Positions 7,289 through 14,049 of a stretch of DNA of 20,405 nt are shown here, piece after piece. Made by a program: the position numbers and the translations under genes. This stretch comes from Clostridiaceae bacterium UBA4839. Lineage in GTDB: Bacteria; Bacillota; Clostridia; Clostridiales; Caloramatoraceae. Below the pieces are notes generated by a model. The model did not search any database. It had not been told where the DNA came from and was given only the letters and a program-made list of their open reading frames with translations. Position 1 is the stretch's first letter; each line of letters opens with the position of its first letter. Where the stretch lies: positions 1-20,405 of the forward strand of contig DHEX01000053.1 in the NCBI GenBank assembly GCA_002400085.1, written 5' to 3'.

Positions 7289-7960
7289 ATGAGTAATATT
7301 GCCCATGATTATATAGAAGATTATATAAGACAGTTAATTCCTGAAAAGCCTTTAAATATAAAAGGGCTTGAAAAATATGCAAGTGAAAATAATGTTCCCA
7401 TTATACGTCCGGAGGTAGCCCAATTTTTAACTGTATTGATTAAAGCATGTGGCGTAAAGAGAATACTTGAAGTTGGGACAGCAATTGGATATTCTTCAAT
7501 CATAATGGCTCAAGCTGCTGGTGAGGGCTGTAAGATAATTACTATTGAAAAATCAGATGAGATGTGCGAAAAGGCATTAGATAATATAAGGGAATTTGGA
7601 TATGAAGAAAAAATTGAAGTAGTAAAAGGCGATGCAATGGATGTACTAAACAATATACAGGGAAGTTTTGATATGGTTTTTTTAGATGCAGCCAAAGGGC
7701 ATTATGATCACTTTCTTCCTATGTGTCTTGAACATCTTAAAATTAATGGAATTTTAGTTTCTGATAACGCATTATTTAGAGGCATGGTTGCAAATAATAA
7801 CCTTTTAGTTAGAAGAAAGATTACTATTGTAAAAAGAATGAGAAAATATTTAAAACATATTTCAAGTATGGATGAACTTGAGACTTCCCTTTTACCATTA
7901 GGAGATGGTGTTGCATTAAGCTGCAAAATTAAGGAGGTTGAACATGATGCAAAAGATTGA
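7289..7960 (+). CDS. trmR: SAM-dependent O-methyltransferase, probable tRNA 5-hydroxyuridine methyltransferase TrmR
   Basis: This is a class I methyltransferase of the O-methyltransferase family 3 (B. subtilis YrrM type). TrmR methylates 5-hydroxyuridine at tRNA position 34 to give 5-methoxyuridine. The start chosen is the ATG at 7289 after GGGAGG, giving 223 residues; the upstream in-frame ATG lacks a site and overlaps the terminator. The SAM-binding motif ILEVGTAIGYSS (about 59-70) is clear. FLDAAKGHYDHF carries the conserved Asp and acidic residues expected for metal-dependent catalysis. Its last 17 bases overlap the trhP start, so the two are translationally coupled. The neighbouring U32 gene strengthens the tRNA assignment over a catechol-type methyltransferase. 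Confidence 0.82.
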   Translation: MSNIAHDYIEDYIRQLIPEKPLNIKGLEKYASENNVPIIRPEVAQFLTVLIKACGVKRILEVGTAIGYSSIIMAQAAGEGCKIITIEKSDEMCEKALDNIREFGYEEKIEVVKGDAMDVLNNIQGSFDMVFLDAAKGHYDHFLPMCLEHLKINGILVSDNALFRGMVANNNLLVRRKITIVKRMRKYLKHISSMDELETSLLPLGDGVALSCKIKEVEHDAKD

Positions 7961-9170
7961 GATTTTAGCTCCGGCTGGAAATTTAGAAAAACTTAAGTTT
8001 GCAATTATTTATGGGGCAGATGCTGTTTATATTGGTGGAGAAGCTTATGGGCTTAGAGCTTTCGCAGATAATTTTGATTCTCAGGATATGAAGGAAGGTA
8101 TTTCTTTTGCTCATGAAAGAGGAAAGAAGGTATATGTCACTGTAAATATTTTTCCTCACAATGCTGATTTAAAAGGTCTCCCTGAATATATAAAATTTCT
8201 TAAGGATATAGGAACAGATGCTGTTATTGTTTCAGATTTAGGAGTTTTTTCAATAGTAAGAGAGGTGGCCCCTGATCTTGAAATCCATATAAGCACTCAG
8301 GCTAACAATGTTAATTATAAATCTGCACAGATGTGGTATAAACTTGGAGCTAAAAGAATTGTTTTAGCAAGGGAATTATCCCTTAAGGAAATAAAAGAGA
8401 TAAGGGATAACATTCCAAATGATATGGACTTAGAAGTATTTGTACATGGGTCAATGTGCATATCCTATTCTGGAAGATGCTTGTTGTCAAACTATATGAC
8501 TTACAGGGATGCTAATCGTGGAATGTGTGCCCATCCATGCAGATATAAATATTATCTTATGGAGGAGAAGAGACCAGGACAGTATTTTCCTGTTTTTGAA
8601 GATGAACAGGGTACGTATATAATGAATTCCTATGATTTATGTATGATTGATCATATACCAGAGCTTGTAGATTCAGGCATAACAAGCTTTAAAATTGAAG
8701 GAAGAATGAAAAGCGCATATTATGTAGCCACTGTAGTGAAGGCTTATAGACAGGCTTTAGATGCTTATTCAGCTGATAAGGAAAATTATAAGGTAAATCC
8801 TAAATGGATGGAGGAAGTTTCAAAATCGAGCCATAGGGATTTTTCAACAGGTTTTTATTTTGGAAAACCAAATAAACAAATCTATGAAAATTCATCTTAT
8901 ATTAGAACACATGATATCGTAGGGATTGTAAAAGAATATGATCCTATAACAAAAATAGCAGTTATTGAGCAAAGAAATAAGGTTTTTAAAAATGATGAAG
9001 TTGAAGTTTTAACCTATGATGGAGATAATTTTAATATAAAACTTGATGAGATTTGTGATATGGATGGAAACTTTATTGACTCCACACCGCATCCTCAAAT
9101 GCTTTATAAGATAAAAGCTGATAAAATTTTAAAGCCATATTACATGTTGGTAAGAAAAAAAGATGATTAG
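7944..9170 (+). CDS. trhP: Peptidase U32-family protein, probable tRNA uridine-34 hydroxylation protein TrhP
   Basis: Members of the U32 family are no longer thought to be mainly proteases. B. subtilis YrrN/YrrO (TrhP1/2) and E. coli TrhP (YegQ) make 5-hydroxyuridine at tRNA position 34 from prephenate-derived chemistry. This protein has 408 residues from ATG 7944; ATG 7947 and TTG 7938 are alternative starts close to the same AAGGAGG. It shows [10 protein letters not shown] at the N terminus and [11 protein letters not shown] in the mid region. Four cysteines (C172, C179, C195, C199) are spaced as a probable Fe-S site. It overlaps trmR and precedes udk, as in B. subtilis, but only one U32 gene is present instead of two. 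Confidence 0.85.
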   Translation: MMQKIEILAPAGNLEKLKFAIIYGADAVYIGGEAYGLRAFADNFDSQDMKEGISFAHERGKKVYVTVNIFPHNADLKGLPEYIKFLKDIGTDAVIVSDLGVFSIVREVAPDLEIHISTQANNVNYKSAQMWYKLGAKRIVLARELSLKEIKEIRDNIPNDMDLEVFVHGSMCISYSGRCLLSNYMTYRDANRGMCAHPCRYKYYLMEEKRPGQYFPVFEDEQGTYIMNSYDLCMIDHIPELVDSGITSFKIEGRMKSAYYVATVVKAYRQALDAYSADKENYKVNPKWMEEVSKSSHRDFSTGFYFGKPNKQIYENSSYIRTHDIVGIVKEYDPITKIAVIEQRNKVFKNDEVEVLTYDGDNFNIKLDEICDMDGNFIDSTPHPQMLYKIKADKILKPYYMLVRKKDD

Positions 9171-9192
9171 TAATTCAGAAAGGGGTGCATTA

Positions 9193-9834
9193 ATGAGAAA
9201 GCCAATTTTAATTGGAATAACTGGGGGGACAGGTTCAGGGAAAAGTACAGTTGCAAAGGAAATATGCAGTGGACTTCCTAAGAAAAGCATTTGCGTAATT
9301 GAGCAGGATTCATACTATAAAGATCAAGGGAGTATGCCTTTTGAAGAAAGAGTTAAAACTAATTATGATCATCCCGATGCATTTGACACTGAGCTTATGG
9401 TAGCTCAGCTCAAGGATTTGATTGATGGAAAGCCTATACAAAAACCTATATATGACTTTGAAAAGCATACAAGAAAAAAAGAAACTATTTATGTTGAACC
9501 TAAAAATATTATTATTGTTGAAGGAATTATGATTCTTGTTGAACCACAGGTAAGGGAATTATTTGATATAAAAATTTTTGTTGATACAGATGCTGATCTT
9601 AGGATTATTAGAAGGATACAGCGGGATATAAAGGAAAGAGGAAGAACCATTGATTCTGTAATTAACCAGTATGTAAATGTTGTAAGACCAATGCACCTGC
9701 AGTTTGTTGAGCCAACAAAGCGATATGCAGATATAATAATACCTGAAGGCGGATATAATAAAGTCGCAATAGATATAATTCTTGCCAAGATAAAGGAAAT
9801 AATAGCCAAGGGCGAAGAAGAAGTTGAGGAGTGA
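9193..9834 (+). CDS. udk: Uridine kinase
   Basis: Uridine/cytidine kinase phosphorylates uridine to UMP in pyrimidine salvage. The start chosen is ATG 9193, behind AAAGGGGTG, giving 213 residues, the family's usual length. The P-loop GGTGSGKST occupies residues 11-19. The segments [17 protein letters not shown] and YDFEKHTR match nucleoside-binding regions of the family, and IIVEGI with the later [12 protein letters not shown] give the Walker B and lid. It follows trhP by 22 bp and is probably its last operon partner, ending in a hairpin whose left arm lies in the final codons. Confidence 0.94.
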   Translation: MRKPILIGITGGTGSGKSTVAKEICSGLPKKSICVIEQDSYYKDQGSMPFEERVKTNYDHPDAFDTELMVAQLKDLIDGKPIQKPIYDFEKHTRKKETIYVEPKNIIIVEGIMILVEPQVRELFDIKIFVDTDADLRIIRRIQRDIKERGRTIDSVINQYVNVVRPMHLQFVEPTKRYADIIIPEGGYNKVAIDIILAKIKEIIAKGEEEVEE

Positions 9835-9855
9835 TCCCAACTTCTTTAATTATAT
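9818..9855 (+). terminator. Possible terminator after udk
   Basis: AAGAAGTTG (9818-9826) pairs with CAACTTCTT (9838-9846). A GGA/TCC stem extends inward across a one-base bulge. The following TAATTATATTT is only moderately U-rich. The left arm is coding sequence of udk. Confidence 0.5.
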
Positions 9856-9882
9856 TTATATAATATATATAAATCACATGAG

Positions 9883-9911
9883 GAATATGGTAAAATAATA
9901 TTACATCTCTT
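9883..9911 (+). promoter_or_regulatory. Candidate sigma-E-like promoter of sigK
   Basis: GAATATG (9883-9889) and CATCTCTT (9904-9911) are 14 bp apart. This loosely fits the -35/-10 pattern of mother-cell sigma-E promoters, which drive sigK in known spore formers. The -10 match is partial, so this is a suggestion only. Confidence 0.25.
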
Positions 9912-9980
9912 TATTCCCTGATGCACATTAGCCCTTAACCTTACATATTATGATTATATGCCCATATTGGGGGTGAGGGT

Positions 9981-10667
9981 GTGCTATTGCTATTTCAGGC
10001 TATTAATTTTTTCAATGATACTGTTTTTTTTGCAGGATATTTAACCAATGGAGGTTCCTTTCCGCAGCCTTTAACTGAGGAAGAAGAAAAAGAACTTTTT
10101 AAACAGTATTGGGCTGGAGACGAATCTTCTAAAAATGAATTGATTATTAGAAATTTAAGATTGGTTGCACATATAATAAAAAAATTCAATCCACCCAGCA
10201 AGGATGCTGATGACCTTATATCTATTGGAACAGTAGGATTAATTAAAGCAATTGAAAGCTTTGATTATAATAAAGGAAGTAGGCTTGCTACTTTTGCAGC
10301 AAAATGTATTGAAAATGAAATATTAATGTATGTAAGATCCTGCAAAAAAATAAAATCAGAAGTTTTTTTACAAGATCCTATTGGCATTGATCGCGAGGGC
10401 AATGAAATTTGTTTACTTGACGTTTTGGGTACTGATAGTGACTCAGTTTTAGATGAAGTTGAAAATAAAATATCTGAAAAAAAACTTTATATACTTATAG
10501 ATGAAGTGCTTGAGGGTAAGGAAAAAATAATTATACAGCTTAGATATGGTCTTATTGGGGAACCTCAAACACAAAGGGAAATTGCTAAAATGTTAGGGAT
10601 ATCAAGATCTTATGTTTCGAGAATAGAAAAAAAAGCTCTAAAAAAATTAGCAAAGCAAATTCAGTAA
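9981..10667 (+). CDS. sigK: RNA polymerase sporulation sigma factor, pro-sigma-K
   Basis: Sigma-K is the late mother-cell sigma factor of sporulation, which drives coat and lysis genes. The 228-residue protein starts at GTG 9981, behind GGGGGTGA. A hydrophobic pro-sequence of about 20 residues (MLLLFQAINFFNDTVFFAGY) precedes the conserved body. In B. subtilis this segment is removed by the membrane protease SpoIVFB. The PQPLTEEEEKELF, LRLVAHIIKKF, DLISIGTVGLIKAIESF and C-terminal TQREIAKMLGISRSYVSRI segments match regions 2 and 4 of SigK. The coding sequence is continuous, with no skin-type prophage interrupting it. A 22-bp tandem duplication spans the stop codon, followed by a terminator. 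Confidence 0.95.
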   Translation: MLLLFQAINFFNDTVFFAGYLTNGGSFPQPLTEEEEKELFKQYWAGDESSKNELIIRNLRLVAHIIKKFNPPSKDADDLISIGTVGLIKAIESFDYNKGSRLATFAAKCIENEILMYVRSCKKIKSEVFLQDPIGIDREGNEICLLDVLGTDSDSVLDEVENKISEKKLYILIDEVLEGKEKIIIQLRYGLIGEPQTQREIAKMLGISRSYVSRIEKKALKKLAKQIQ

Positions 10668-10687
10668 ATTAGCAAAGCAAATTCAGT
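10644..10687. repeat. 22-bp exact tandem duplication spanning the sigK stop codon
   Basis: The unit AAATTAGCAAAGCAAATTCA plus GT occupies 10644-10665 and again 10666-10687. The first copy encodes the last residues of SigK and the first base of its TAA. The second copy lies outside the gene and touches the terminator stem, which starts at 10686. Because the duplication follows the stop, the protein is unchanged. Confidence 0.95.
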
Positions 10688-10723
10688 GGGGGCTACTGCA
10701 AAATAGTCCTCACTTACTTTTTT
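10686..10723 (+). terminator. Intrinsic terminator of sigK
   Basis: A 10-bp stem runs from 10686-10695 to 10704-10713 (GTGGGGGCTA with TAGTCCTCAC, including two G-T pairs) around the loop CTGCAAAA. It is followed by TTACTTTTTT. Confidence 0.75.
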
Positions 10724-10724
10724 G

Positions 10725-10910
10725 TTCACTTCGATATTCTAAGGTAAAAGATGGTGGGGAACGATCTTGACCGCTCCTCTGGGCAATGATCAGAATCTAG
10801 GGGGCGGAACGGTCAAGACCGTTTCCTACAGCTTCTCTGCCATTTCCCACCTAAGAGCTTCTATTTGCTCACTCTATGTTCATTCCATATATTTTTCTTA
10901 TCTCCACTGT
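10725..10910. repeat. Palindromic interspersed repeat, copy A
   Basis: This GC-richer non-coding element contains inverted arms, GGGGAACGATCTTGACCG (10756-10773) and CGGTCAAGACCGTTTCC (10810-10826), around a 36-bp core. The right arm itself holds the palindrome AACGGTCAAGACCGTT. It shares GGAACGGTCAAGACCGTTTC and eight following bases exactly with copy B on the same strand. On the opposite strand it shares the core, TTCTAAGG, and the exact 20-mer CCATATATTTTTCTTATCTC (10885-10904, found at 19609-19628 reversed). Borders are approximate. It encodes no protein and resembles a MITE- or REP-like element. Confidence 0.8.
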
Positions 10911-10966
10911 CTTTGTTTTATAATCAAGTTCCTTTTTACGTATAAAATTGCTATAAGTGGAGATAA
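10898..10966 (+). promoter_or_regulatory. Two-tiered stem-loop upstream of pilB
   Basis: TTATCTCCACT (10898-10908) pairs perfectly with AGTGGAGATAA (10956-10966). Inside it, TTTTATA (10916-10922) pairs with TATAAAA (10941-10947). The outer left arm is the right end of repeat copy A. A candidate promoter (TTGCTA 10948, TATAAT 10973, 19-bp spacer) overlaps the outer right arm, so the structure could be a DNA operator or an RNA element of longer transcripts. Confidence 0.4.
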
Positions 10967-11003
10967 ATTAAATATAATAATGAAATGAAAGGAAAATGTA
11001 ACT

Positions 11004-12680
11004 TTGAATGAGGTTAAATTAGGGGAGCTATTAATTAAGGAAGGTAAAGTTACTGAAAAACAAATAATAGATGCATTAGAAAAACAAAAAATATGTGATA
11101 AAAAAATTGATGAAATATTAATTGAAGATAATATTGTGAAAGATGTTGACATAGCAAAAGCTTTACAAAAATTGATTGGAATAAAATATAGCATGTACAG
11201 TTTTGAAGATATTGACATTGAAGCAGCAGTATTAATTCCTGAAATTATCGCCAAGAGATATGATTTAGTTCCTGTTGCATTTAATGGTGGTAAATTAGTT
11301 GTATTAATGAAAGATCCATTAAATATAAAAGGAATTGATGATGTAAATTTGACTACTGGCTATGAAGTTGAACCTGTAATAGGAACTAAGAAGAATATTA
11401 AAAATTTGATTGAGAGGGTGTTTTCTGAAAAGAGGTTAAAAAGCGCTGCAAACCAATTGATTAAAGAGCAGGATGAAAAAATTTTAGAATCTGATGATAC
11501 TATGTCATTGAACGACTCTCCCGCTGTTAAATTAGTTGATTCAATAATTAAAAGGGCTATTGGGTTAGAAGCCAGCGATATACATATTGAGCCTTATGAA
11601 AAAGATGTGAGAATTCGTTATAGAATCAATGGCGAACTTTGTGATGTTTTACATATTCCAATAAATACATATGACCCCATAGTAAAAAGAATTAAAATTT
11701 TAAGTGATATGGATATAACTAAAAAGTGGGTTCCACAGGATGGCAGAATGATTTATTATATTAATAATGATAAAATAGATTTGAGAATATCTATTTTACC
11801 AACGGTTTTTGGCGAAAAAATTGTAATAAGGATTCTTAATAACGCCTTAGAAGTTTCAGATATAAAATATACAGGCATGGGCGAATTTGAACTGAAGCTT
11901 TTAAATAAAATTCTTTTGCAAAAAAATGGTCTGCTACTCATAACAGGGCCAACAGGCAGTGGAAAATCCACAACAATGCATACTATTTTAAAAACTTTAA
12001 ATAGTGATACTAAAAATATAGTTACTATTGAACAACCAGTAGAGTATTTAACTTATGGAATTAATCAAGTTAATGTAAACAATAATTCGGGAATTGATTT
12101 TTCTACAGGTTTAAGAGCAATATTAAGGCAGGATCCAGATATAATTATGATTGGTGAAATAAGAGATTCTGAAACTGCGGAAATAGCTGCAAGATCTGCT
12201 ATTACTGGTCACTTAGTATTAAGCACTCTTCATACAACTGACTCATCTTCAGCAATTATACGACTTATTGATATGGGTATTCCTTCTTACATGGTTTCAG
12301 CGTGCCTTAGTGGTATAATTGCACAAAGGCTTGTAAAGACAATATGCCCATATTGCAAAAAAGAGTACCCTTCTTCTGAGTATGAAAGAAATATGTTGAA
12401 TAATGTAAATGAAAATTCTATACTATATAGTGGGATTGGGTGTAAATATTGCAACTATACTGGATATAAGGGAAGAACAGGAATCTTTGAAATAATGACA
12501 ATCAATAATGAAATTAGAAACTATATTAATTCAGGTATGGATAGTGAATATATAAAACAAAAAAGTATAAATAATGGTATGCGAACGCTAAAAGATAGTT
12601 GTATAAATCTTGTTTTAAACGGTATTACAAGCTTTGATGAGATGATGAAGGTTATGTATTTTGAAGATAAAGGGGGATAA
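11004..12680 (+). CDS. pilB: Type IV pilus assembly ATPase PilB (GspE family)
   Basis: PilB is the cytoplasmic hexameric ATPase that powers pilin polymerisation. This protein has 558 residues from TTG 11004, preceded by AAAGGA. The N-terminal MshEN-type domain shows KLGELLIKEG...ALEKQ (residues 5-28), the pattern that binds cyclic di-GMP in related ATPases. The ATPase core carries Walker A GPTGSGKST (315-323), Walker B GEIRD with E385, and the His box STLHT with H410. Two cysteine pairs, C448/C451 and C480/C483, form the zinc site typical of PilB/GspE and absent from PilT. It precedes pilT by 3 bp and is probably cotranscribed with it. All catalytic residues are present, in contrast to the neighbouring PilT. 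Confidence 0.94.
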   Translation: MNEVKLGELLIKEGKVTEKQIIDALEKQKICDKKIDEILIEDNIVKDVDIAKALQKLIGIKYSMYSFEDIDIEAAVLIPEIIAKRYDLVPVAFNGGKLVVLMKDPLNIKGIDDVNLTTGYEVEPVIGTKKNIKNLIERVFSEKRLKSAANQLIKEQDEKILESDDTMSLNDSPAVKLVDSIIKRAIGLEASDIHIEPYEKDVRIRYRINGELCDVLHIPINTYDPIVKRIKILSDMDITKKWVPQDGRMIYYINNDKIDLRISILPTVFGEKIVIRILNNALEVSDIKYTGMGEFELKLLNKILLQKNGLLLITGPTGSGKSTTMHTILKTLNSDTKNIVTIEQPVEYLTYGINQVNVNNNSGIDFSTGLRAILRQDPDIIMIGEIRDSETAEIAARSAITGHLVLSTLHTTDSSSAIIRLIDMGIPSYMVSACLSGIIAQRLVKTICPYCKKEYPSSEYERNMLNNVNENSILYSGIGCKYCNYTGYKGRTGIFEIMTINNEIRNYINSGMDSEYIKQKSINNGMRTLKDSCINLVLNGITSFDEMMKVMYFEDKGG

Positions 12681-12683
12681 AAG

Positions 12684-13742
12684 ATGATAACTTTTGAAGA
12701 TTTATTAAAAAAGGCTTCTGAAATGAACGCATCAGATGTGCACTTAACTGTTGGAATACCACCAATCATGAGAATAAATGGGAATTTAGTACCTTTTGGA
12801 GAAGATAAATTTACACCCAAGGAAATAGAAAAATGTGTAAAAGAAATTTTAAATGAAGATCAGCTTGATAAATATAACGAATTTGGAGAAATTGATTTAT
12901 CCTATTCACTAAACGGTGTTGGAAGGTTTAGAATTAATATTTTTAGACAAAGGGGCAGCAGTGCAATTGCATTGAGAACAGTACCACTGCAAGTGCCAAC
13001 ATTAGATAAACTTGGAATGCCTCAGATTATTAAGGATTTAACTAAAAAGACAAGGGGACTAATATTGGTTACAGGGCCTACTGGAAGCGGAAAATCAACG
13101 ACTCTTGCAGCAATGATTAACGAAATAAACAGTACAAGAAGCACACACATAATAACCCTTGAAGATCCAATTGAATATTTACATAAGCATAAAAAGTCCA
13201 TTGTAAACCAGAGAGAAATTGGATATGATACAAAATCCTATGCAAGTGCATTAAGAGCATCCCTTAGAGAGGATCCAGATATAATACTAATTGGCGATAT
13301 AAGGGATCTTGAGACTATCTCCATTGCATTAACTGCAGCTGAGACAGGGCATTTAGTTCTATCAACTCTATATACAATGGGTGCTTCAAAGTCAATAGAC
13401 AGGATCGTTGATGTTTTTCCGCCATACCAGCAGCAGCATATAAGAATCCAATTAGCAGCAGTTTTAGAAGGAGTTATTTATCAGCAGCTTATACCTAAAG
13501 CTGATGGGAATGGAAGAGTTGCTGCTCTTGAAACGATGATTGCAACTCCTGCAATAAAAAATTTAATTAGGGAAGGAAAAACTTATCAAATTGATTCGAC
13601 AATTCAAACTGGCGGGAAATATGGTATGAAAACCATGGATATGTCTCTTGTAGAGCTTTATAAATCAGGCGTAATAAACTATGATGATGCAATGGCCTAC
13701 GCGGTTGACAGGGATATCATGAGCAGAATGATAAACTTATAG
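12684..13742 (+). CDS. pilT: Type IV pilus retraction-type ATPase PilT, with non-consensus active-site residues
   Basis: PilT normally depolymerises the pilus and drives retraction. The 352-residue length, the N-terminal SDVHLTVG segment, and the C-terminal AIKNLIREGK and QTGGKYGMKTMD motifs identify the PilT subfamily. Walker A TGPTGSGKST (130-139) and the Asp box LEDPIE with E164 are intact. Two positions differ from the usual family: Walker B reads GDIRD (D205) where Glu is expected, and the His box reads STLYT (Y230) where His is expected. ATP hydrolysis may be altered. The start follows GGGGG by 8 bp. By hand count of one 60-base line (13081-13140) it is 38% GC, against 18% for a line of pilC. 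Confidence 0.9.
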   Translation: MITFEDLLKKASEMNASDVHLTVGIPPIMRINGNLVPFGEDKFTPKEIEKCVKEILNEDQLDKYNEFGEIDLSYSLNGVGRFRINIFRQRGSSAIALRTVPLQVPTLDKLGMPQIIKDLTKKTRGLILVTGPTGSGKSTTLAAMINEINSTRSTHIITLEDPIEYLHKHKKSIVNQREIGYDTKSYASALRASLREDPDIILIGDIRDLETISIALTAAETGHLVLSTLYTMGASKSIDRIVDVFPPYQQQHIRIQLAAVLEGVIYQQLIPKADGNGRVAALETMIATPAIKNLIREGKTYQIDSTIQTGGKYGMKTMDMSLVELYKSGVINYDDAMAYAVDRDIMSRMINL

Positions 13743-13910
13743 AACTACTTATTAATGGACGTAGCAGCCGTTATTTCTTGCCTTAAGCGGGATATTACGG
13801 ATTTCGCAGCCATCAGATTAATTATTTCAAAGAATGAAAAATAAAAGTATGGGTGAACATTGTTCGCCAGCAGGGCAAAAATAAGAACATATAAGAACTA
13901 TTCTGTATTA

Positions 13911-13953
13911 CCTGTAGGGAACGTTCCGCTAGGCGATGATTAGAATATAGGGG
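13911..13953. repeat. Decayed palindromic repeat, copy C
   Basis: The segment CCTGTAGGGAACGTTCC followed by GGCGATGATTAGAATATAGG matches the arm and core of copy A (GGCAATGATCAGAATCTAGG, 17 of 20). The left arm is shortened: AACGTT replaces the longer AACG...CGTT palindrome, as if its inside had been deleted. No right arm is visible; the sequence passes into the stem-loop at 13957. Confidence 0.65.
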
Positions 13954-13956
13954 TGT

Positions 13957-13992
13957 GGGGCTGTTGCACTAATTATTTAGTGTAACAGCCCC
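13957..13992 (+). terminator. Strong stem-loop after pilT, possible terminator
   Basis: GGGGCTGTTGCACTAA (13957-13972) pairs with TTAGTGTAACAGCCCC (13977-13992) with one G-T pair and a TTAT loop. No U tract follows (ATGTCATTAC), so termination is uncertain. The left arm resembles the start of the sigK terminator (GGGGCTACTGCA). Confidence 0.5.
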
Positions 13993-14049
13993 ATGTCATT
14001 ACATTAAAATACAAGAAATATAAGATAATTATAATTAAGAGGTGCTTAA

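Larger units (their letters stand above)
10668..11003. other. 336-bp gene-free spacer between sigK and pilB
   Basis: No credible gene lies here; a 73-codon open frame at 10767-10988 falls inside repetitive DNA and lacks a ribosome binding site. In order the spacer holds the second copy of the 22-bp duplication, the sigK terminator (10686-10723), the palindromic repeat copy A (about 10725-10910), a hairpin built partly from that repeat's right end (10898-10966), and a candidate -10 TATAAT at 10973-10978. The pilB ribosome binding site AAAGGA (10988-10993) closes the spacer. Confidence 0.7.
13743..14049. other. 307-bp gene-free spacer between pilT and pilC
   Basis: No gene is credible here. 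The left part shares GCCGTTATTT with the reverse complement of the outer end of repeat copy B. A small hairpin, GGTGAAC/GTTCGCC, sits at 13852-13868. Repeat copy C (13911-13953) follows, then a 16-bp stem-loop (13957-13992), an AT-rich stretch, and the pilC ribosome binding site AGAGGTG (14038-14044). The spacer divides the pilus genes into a pilB-pilT unit and a pilC-onward unit unless transcription reads through. I see no strong promoter before pilC. Confidence 0.65.

Noticed and set aside
9489..9877. Several overlapping minus-strand open frames in and after udk
   Set aside because: They are antisense to a clear uridine kinase gene, rich in Ile, Leu, Tyr and Ser from AT-rich DNA, and lack ribosome binding sites.
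9981..10667. A skin-like prophage interrupting sigK
   Set aside because: The sigK coding sequence is continuous from pro-sequence to region 4.2, with no recombinase gene or split frame.
10644..10687. CRISPR-like repeat at the end of sigK
   Set aside because: There are only two units, directly adjacent with no spacer, and no cas genes; it is a simple tandem duplication.
10767..10988. Open frame of 73 codons on the + strand between sigK and pilB
   Set aside because: It lies almost wholly within repeat copy A and its neighbouring hairpin, has no ribosome binding site, and its translation looks like no known protein.
14022..14035. TATAAT-like sequence before pilC as a promoter
   Set aside because: It lies so close to the pilC ribosome binding site that the transcript would start at or inside it, and no good -35 box is found at the right distance.
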